In this document: positions 57,682 to 64,000 of the stretch, piece after piece | Numbering within the stretch: position 1 is the stretch's first letter | Layout of the letters: each line of letters starts with the position of its first letter | DNA from: Littorina saxatilis | Lineage: Eukaryota > Mollusca > Gastropoda > Littorinimorpha > Littorinidae | Direction: 5' to 3' | Assembly: GCF_037325665.1 (NCBI RefSeq) | Contig: NC_090254.1 | Span: 19,992,216 to 20,056,215 of the forward strand | Length of the DNA: 64,000 nt | Translations under genes and position numbers: made by a program | The notes under the pieces: generated by a model | Seen by the model: only the letters and a program-made list of their open reading frames with translations | Told to the model about the DNA's origin: nothing | The model's database searches: none

Positions 57682-58369
57682 CAGGGGTGGGCACCTGTCG
57701 CATTGTCGCATTTTTTTGCAACAAGGGAAGCCGATTTTGCGATAGGCGAAATTGCGACAAGTTGCGACAGAGTGCTCTTTTTAAATTTGCTCCAAATTAA
57801 GAAAAAGAAATGACAGGGCCATCTGTTAGTACATGTATACATGTCATTGCCTGTATCTCAGAAGTGAGTCCAGAGACTTGTACGCTTTTTTCTCAGGCAC
57901 AGTTTGACATTGTAAAACTAAAAGATAAATGCCCATGGTCCTTAGAAAATATAGCCTTAATACATGGATCTTAAAATTAAGGTTATCCCAGATGAGATGT
58001 TTTTGCTGTTTTAGTGTTTTGGTTAGCGTTCAGGTGTTTGAACAGTAAATCGGCTGAGGCCTTTCGATCTACAACAGTGGGTACCAACAGGTGTATGCCC
58101 AAGTGTATTGACTGGTATGTTAAGTGTATGTTAAGGGGCAAACAGGCGATTTTCCACAAAAATCAGTGACAAAACTGGCAATTATCACCCTCAGAATGCA
58201 CCAGATTGTACCATTTGCTTCCTTTTTTTCAAAAATTTTCCGGGGGGGCATGCCCCCGGACCCCCCTAGCAAACTAGGCGCTTCGCGCCGTCGACTTGGC
58301 GCTTTGCGCCAAGTTCTGCTACAAACAATATTACTTTTGCTACAAGCAAAGATATTGTGCCCACCCCTG
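57682..58369. mobile_element. hAT-like non-autonomous element with 5-bp duplication
   Basis: Ends CAGGGGTGGGCAC and GTGCCCACCCCTG, flanked by ACCTC on both sides. 688 bp with no transposase. The right third (AGAATGCACCAGATTG, GGGGGCATGCCCCCGGAC) is shared in reverse with the element at 60,782-61,087. Confidence 0.68.
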
Positions 58370-59260
58370 ACCTCGGAGAAAAGGGGATTTGGCCTTTGCT
58401 CATGTCATCACTGGCCGCTGTTACTCCCACGTATCCACCATCTGTGGTATAATTATAAGTTCTCATGAAAATCGGGTTCTAACCACCAAACGCCTATTCT
58501 TCATGGCCTACCACATTCTCCAACCGAAATTCAGCTTTCCAACCCAACATTATGAATGTACTGCTGGATCTCCTTTCTTTAATCATAATACCCTTCACTG
58601 TCCCGGCATTCCTAATCTAAACTCTTCTGCCTTCAATATCCTGTCTTCTCCACAACTTCAATCATTATCCGGACTGGCGCTGGCACATGTATGTAATGTA
58701 CAGATCTCTCGCACATACCTTGTGCTCTGAACTCAGCAAAATACACTTAGTTTGGCTCCACTATTACCCCAACCAAAACAACGATTTCTTAGGCAAACTG
58801 ACGAGGATTAGTACGTTCAATTATATTTACAGTAATCCCGCCGACTGACGTACCCAGTGTTGGGTCCTGGCTTCATCAGCCTTTATCCCATTATGACAAC
58901 AACCAAAAAAAAAGGTTTTTCGTCAGCAAACTGGTAATTCTTAGCACGTCACATAATATACATTAGCAGCAAAAATGAAAGCATCCAGTGTTCTAAATTT
59001 AACTTCATGGGCCTTTGTCCCGTTATGCCAACAGCCAAATGAAATAATAGCTTATTTATGTAACACGTGGTCTCTGCCAACCACGCGGTCCCTTTGCGTT
59101 AATTCCAACACAATTTACCTCACAGTCTCGACCTTAACTCCATTATTGTATCCTCACAAATCTTAACATCGTTATACGGCCCTTGTAAAAATACCCACTA
59201 CATAGAAATATAAACTTGTCTTTCTTCCAGTAAAATCGCCGATCATTGTCTACACAAAGG
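58370..59260. other. No gene recognised
   Basis: AT-rich sequence. Short open frames exist on the plus strand but without motifs, splice logic or codon pattern to support them. Confidence 0.4.
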
Positions 59261-59261
59261 A

Positions 59262-60025
59262 AGGCTTTATTCGGAGTTCAACTCCGAATAAAGCGGCGAT
59301 CTTATTCGGAGTCGACGCACCTCCTACATCCCTCTCTGACACACCTTCTACATCCCTCTCTGACACACCTCCTTCATCCCTCTCCGACGCATCTCCTACG
59401 ACCCTCTCTTCTGCACCTCCCATGTTCCTCTCCGATGCACCCCCTACGTAACTCTCTAACACAACTCCGCCCCCCTCTGATGCACCGCCTGTGCCCATCT
59501 CTGGTGCAACTGCGTCACTCTCTATCTCCAATATAACAAATTCCTTGTCCAATGAAATCAGATCAAAAACTGTTGAAAGACTCTCAATATGTTTCCTGCA
59601 AGAAGCCTCTCGATCCGAGCAATGGCAAAAATGATTCAAGCTTGCTGGTGACCTGTCGTACCAACAAGAACTTTTCTTCTGGACTTGCACACTTCGGAGC
59701 AGGAAAAACAACATGCTGTTCAACTCCGAATAAAGCGGCGATCTTATTCGGAGTCGAGTGCGAATAAGATGGCCGCTTTATTGGGAGTTGGACTGCGAAT
59801 GAGTTTTTGAGTTTTTTACAAACAGCACGTTCTTTTCTTTCTCGAACGCTTTCAAAGTCTGCAAAAGACGAAAATCGTCCCCCCAACGAAATGCTGCCAG
59901 AGACTATGATGCTGCAGTCATCGGTAACCATCTTCCGGTTTTGACTTCCGGTCGGGTCGGGTTTTTACGAGTGCGCACCCAGCAGACTCCGAATAAAGTC
60001 AAGTGATTAATCGGAGTTGGACACA
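59262..60025. repeat. Region of repeated CTCCGAATAA / TTATTCGGAG palindromes
   Basis: Near-identical hairpins at about 59,264-59,315 and 59,722-59,760, with a weaker one at 59,983-60,020. Between the first two is a run of GACACACCTCCT / GAGGGA-type units (59,325-59,460). It may be a small palindromic element; ends and target are undefined. Confidence 0.45.
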
Positions 60026-60074
60026 CACACACACACCAGGGCCGGACCCAGGGGGGGGGGGGGGGGGGGGGGGT

Positions 60075-60781
60075 TCCAGTCTGAAAACAACATTATAAGA
60101 TATGTAATTTATTGAAATGCATTATTGTAGGTAGAAAAATGCGTGTAGACAATTACGTGTACACTGGATGCGGGCTAACTAAATTGCACACCCTGCCTTT
60201 TCAAATAAAGTACGAAACCGGTTTGTGCCTACCATGTGGTTCCTGGAGCTCAGCTGCACACACGCGTCTTTCCTCTCTCAAGTCGTGGAACCAAAGGAAC
60301 GCACGCTACCGAGTTTGGCGGGACTGCGCCGGCACTGACCACTAGTGGCCAATGGGCAGGCAGTGATTTCAAAGCTCGCTGCGTGTGTGGCAAACAGGTC
60401 ACTAACTGGGATGGGCGATCGGGGTGCAGCCCGAATTAACTATGGTACCAGCGTGGATGCTCTTTTAAAGGGGCACTCCTGGGGAAATGTTTATAATTTT
60501 AAAAACAATAGTAACATAGATAAATTGCATTCCTTACAATGGCCGGCGGCCACATTTACACGTACGATCATACTTCAAGACAAACATGATGTTCTTTTCA
60601 TCATTATTGAAATAAACAGGTTGCGCATCTTGTATCATTTATAATATTCAGTTTCAAATTCCACATTCGCAATCACCGACTATGCGTATACGAGATTTTC
60701 GCCACTCGTCGGTTGCAAATAGGGTTAAATCCAAATCGTTCTATCAGTGATACTAAATCAGTGTGTGTGCGTGTGTGTGTG
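60075..60781. other. No gene recognised
   Basis: A poly-G tract after CAGGGCCGGACCCA (60,045-60,074) marks another short hAT-like remnant at the left. No exon or complete element in the remainder. Confidence 0.4.
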
Positions 60782-61087
60782 CAGGGCCGGACCAAATGAG
60801 TTGTAAGGGGGGGGGGGGGTTCCTCCTTTTTGGGGGGGGGGGGGCAAATCAGTGAAGTGGCTTCGCCACAAGCGCGCGCCTGCAAAGCAGGTCCGGGGGC
60901 ATGCTCCCCCGAAAAATTTTTTAAAAACGGTTAAAATCTGTGCAATCTGGTGCATTCTGGGCCTTGTTTTGAGGGTTAAGAGCAGCATTGTTTTGGTGCT
61001 AAGAAAAAACCACTCAAAGCAAGGTACATGCTTTTTCCAGGGGTGGGGTTCCGGAACCCCTGGAACCCCCCCCTGGGTCCGGCCCTG
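60782..61087. mobile_element. Short hAT-like element with CAGGGCCGGACC ends
   Basis: Ends CAGGGCCGGACC and GGTCCGGCCCTG inside a TG microsatellite, so the target duplication cannot be measured. Poly-G interior and GGGGGCATGCTCCCCC palindrome. Confidence 0.6.
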
Positions 61088-61132
61088 GTGTGTGTGTGTG
61101 TGTGTGTGTGTGTCACAGTGTGTGTGCCGTCT

Positions 61133-61189
<57 letters not shown>

Positions 61190-61240
61190 GTGGTCAGTGT
61201 GTGTGTGTGTGTTTGTGTGTGACGGTGTCCGTGTGTGTCA

Positions 61241-61271
<31 letters not shown>
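61088..61271. repeat. (TG)n microsatellite, interrupted
   Basis: Long TG/GTGT tract with GTCAC and GTCAG breaks. The Cys-Val frames it produces are not genes. Confidence 0.95.
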
Positions 61272-61849
61272 ACGGCACGGTGCTTCACCCGCGACTCCGA
61301 GTCTCTCTCAGTGTCTGTCTTTGTCTCGCTCTGTGACTTAGTTTTTGTCTCCCTCTCAACACGTACGTTCGCGTTCTCTTTGGCTGTCCGCAGTCTCCCT
61401 TTCTCTGCCTGTTTGTTTGTGTCCTCAGGTCAGTGTCTGCCGCGACACTAGGCCTAATTGCCACTGAGGGACGTCACGGTCAGTAAAACAGCAGAGCTAT
61501 TCCGTTTGTCAAGGTGCTCTGCCGTCCAGTCGGCCTCCAAGTTTGCAGAGCCTGCTCTTATACTGAAACATAACAAGTTATTGTTAGATGTCTTTGAAGT
61601 TACAGAATGAACTGCCACTATACATATGTCTTTCATTTACATGTCTTATAGAACGACTGAAACATCGGCACAGTCATTTTAAAGTTTTTTCAAAGGATTG
61701 CCGGAGACAACGTGACAACTCTGATCAACTCTGTTGATATCACGTACGCCCTTTCTCGTTATTTTCGTCGATCAAATGACCAAATTAATTAATTATGCAA
61801 AATGGTGGAGATCAATCCGTCAATTACTGATTTCACGAGAAATATTCTT

Positions 61850-62395
61850 TGCCGGGAAAATTACTCCCACGAGATTTTTACTCCGGAGTAAACATTTCGT
61901 ACGAAAAAGTTACTCCTTTTACGAAAAAAACTGACCACTTCCCCATTGCACGAGAAAATTACTCCCCAAGACAGGTGAGTTCCGAGTAAACATTTCGTAC
62001 AAAAATGTTACTCCCCTGACGAATAAATAACGAATAAATGACTTCACCCCAACACGAGCAATTTAACTTCCCATGCCAGGTGTACGAAATTTTTTACTCC
62101 CTTGTCCCCTGTTAGTCTTGGTGGTGGAAGGAGTGGAAGGAGGGTACTCGCGCGCGCGACATTCGTGTGCGCGAGATCACTTATTGGCATTATCCCTTCG
62201 CCCGCATCCCATTTTTGCGTACGAGATTTTTACTGGAATTAAAAAAATGGAGAGTACAAATTTCGTGGAGGGAGTAATTTTTTCGTGCCTTGGGGAGTTC
62301 TTTTCTCGTACGAAAAGTGTACTCGGAGTAAGAATTTCGTACGAAATATTTACTCCGGAGTAAATTTTTCGTGGAGTAAAAATTTCGTATTACAC
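61850..62395. mobile_element. Palindromic element rich in TTTCGTACGAAA and CTCCGGAGTAA motifs
   Basis: The left arm (about 61,850-62,100) and right arm (about 62,205-62,395) are inverted copies of each other, built from ACTCCGGAGTAAA, TTTCGTACGAAAA and CACGAGAAAATTACTCCCC pieces. No coding, no clear target duplication. Confidence 0.55.
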
Positions 62396-62399
62396 CGGT

Positions 62400-63128
62400 T
62401 TGACTGTGAAAGGAACTCAGTTGTATCAAAAATAAGTCAATAATGCTGCCACTGGATATTGATTTTTCAAATTTACAACGCTAAAGCTCCCCAATTCGAA
62501 TGTCGTATTTTGCAGCTTTTAAAAATACAGAGTGCACTGCAAAATAAAAAGATCGAACTGCAATGAGGGGTCCCTAACTAACTTGCTTCGCGCACCTGTG
62601 CCACTGATTATTTTTATATATCAGTGACCTGTGCACTTCCAAGGGAACCAGGAGTTGTGTACCTTTAAACTACTAGCTACGTCACCAATGTATGTGCACA
62701 CAAGTCGACGTTCCCAGCAACCCGGCCGTCGGAATCATTAGAGGCACGAGCTCTGAGTCTGACCATATTCTGCAATCATGGACTTGTTCGGCGACTTGCC
62801 AGACCCTGCAGATGCTCATCAGAAAGGTTCAGTTCGTGTGTGCACGAAAGTTGCCAAAGACTAGAATGTTTTGTCCACAATATGCACTGCGACTGTTCTC
62901 AAAGCAAACTAAAGAAATGCCAGTGCCCCAGTTTCCGTCTATAGACTATAGACTAGGATAGTAATAAAGTATCCTTATTACTTTCTCAACAAGTACGTTT
63001 TGGGCATCTCTATTTCTGTTAGATTTTCATGATCGTTAACACTGGAGAAAGGGGGTGGGGGGGGGGGAGCTTCATGTTAAATATATATGCATGTTGTCAA
63101 CGAGAGAGTTTATAAAAATATACTAAAA
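62400..63128. other. No gene recognised
   Basis: Nothing beyond a poly-G tract at about 63,052-63,067 and AT-rich sequence. Confidence 0.4.
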
Positions 63129-64000
63129 CTAGAGGAATACCCGGCTTCGCCGGGGTGAATCGCGAGACAGAGACAGACAGCGTGGCGGTTCATCACAATC
63201 ACCTTTGCAGGCGAAGTCCTGTCAAACGGGATTGAGAATTTTAGAGCTTATTTCTTAGCCCTATATTATCTGTTGTGGCTTCTCAAATGCCAGAACATAC
63301 AGACAGACAAAAGCCGCTAGACCCCATCACAAACAGAACTCTACAATCCACAGGTTTTTGCCCACACACACACACAAACACACACACAGAGAAGCCGTAT
63401 ATATATATATATGTATATCTATATCTATAAATATATGGAGATAGGTGAGAGTGTATTTTTCGCGTGGCTATACATTGATTCGACCTTTTCACTTTGACAG
63501 TAAGAACAACTTACGGGTGCAAGGGAAGCGTTCTGGACAGCGCAGTGACATTCTATAAATAGCAACTCAGAAACGGGAATTTGGGGTGAACGGCGCGAGA
63601 CAGAGACAGACAGCGTTGCGGTTCACCACAATCACCTTTGAAGGCGAAGTCCTGTCAAACGGGATTGAGAATTTTAGAGCTTATTTCTTAGCTCTATATT
63701 ATCTGATGTGGCTTCTCACATGCCAGAACATACAGACAGACAAAAGCCGCTAGACCACATCACAAACAGAACTCTACAATACACAGGTTTTTGCCCACAC
63801 ACACACACAAACACACACACACACAGAGAAGCCGTATATATATATGCATATCTGTATCTATAAATATATAGAGATAGGTGAGAGTGTATTTTTCGCGTGG
63901 CTATAAATTGATTCGACCTTTTCACTTTGACAGTAAGAACAACTTACGGGTGCAAGGGAAGCGTTGTGGACAGCGCAGTGGACAGCGCAGTGACATTCTA
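63129..64000 (-). mobile_element. Helitron-like element, family D copy 3, running off the window
   Basis: Begins (plus strand) CTAGAGGAATACCCGGCTTC, the CTAG end plus hairpin, preceded by A on this strand. A ~430-bp segment with GACAGAGACAGACAGCG and CACAAACAGAACTCTACAAT occurs twice (63,160-63,565 and 63,590 onward). The TC end lies beyond the window. Confidence 0.62.

Noticed and set aside
59250-59723. Protein with GGASERD-like repeats on the minus strand
   Set aside because: The frame spans repeat hairpins and a short-unit tandem region; no domain, start or splice context supports it.
61090-61272. Cys-Val-rich frames
   Set aside because: Translation of a (TG)n microsatellite.

Overview
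The window is animal genomic DNA, most likely from a mollusc and probably a marine gastropod. This rests on an intron-rich gene with GT-AG introns of up to 3.6 kb, AT-rich non-coding DNA packed with short non-autonomous transposons, tRNA-derived SINEs of a type common in snails and bivalves, TTAGGG-type telomere-like motifs, and a leucine-rich-repeat GPCR of the type expanded in molluscs. The species is an impression, not a result; the repeat content reminds me of littorinid snails.

Layout. (1) 194-1618, minus: the terminal coding exon of a leucine-rich-repeat rhodopsin-like receptor (LGR/relaxin-receptor/GRL101-like) with an 18-residue tandem duplication at the inner end of TM6. (2) 2,179-6,628: nested transposons. 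(3) 7,101-31,948, plus: a complete 14-coding-exon gene for mitochondrial delta-1-pyrroline-5-carboxylate dehydrogenase (ALDH4A1). All splice phases agree and the product is 562 aa. Its introns hold a 5'-truncated LINE with an open reverse-transcriptase frame, SINEs, hAT-like, pogo-like and TTAA-flanked elements, a Helitron-like element and Helentron-like elements. Two of these lie very close to exon acceptors. (4) 33,000-46,130: SINEs, Helentron-like copies and a satellite of about 0.42 kb preceded by telomere-like CCCTAA motifs and invaded by several mobile elements. (5) 46,684-52,407, minus: a gene of about 17 exons whose product combines acidic stretches, two C2H2-like zinc fingers and a tyrosine-recombinase-fold core with its Tyr and most other catalytic residues in place. 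(6) 52,880-64,000: more nested elements, a PIF/Harbinger-type MITE, hAT-like elements, palindromic elements and a Helitron-like copy running off the right edge.

The two strongest outcomes are the multi-exon zinc-finger/tyrosine-recombinase gene and a set of four repeat families (called A, B, C and E here). These families share AACAAG at one end and a hairpin at the other, and where an uninvaded copy is available for comparison they sit between two T (or A) bases with no target duplication. That is the pattern expected of Helentron/HINE (DINE-1- or Pearl-like) rolling-circle elements. ALDH4A1 acts alone in the proline/ornithine to glutamate pathway; no functional link among the three genes is apparent.
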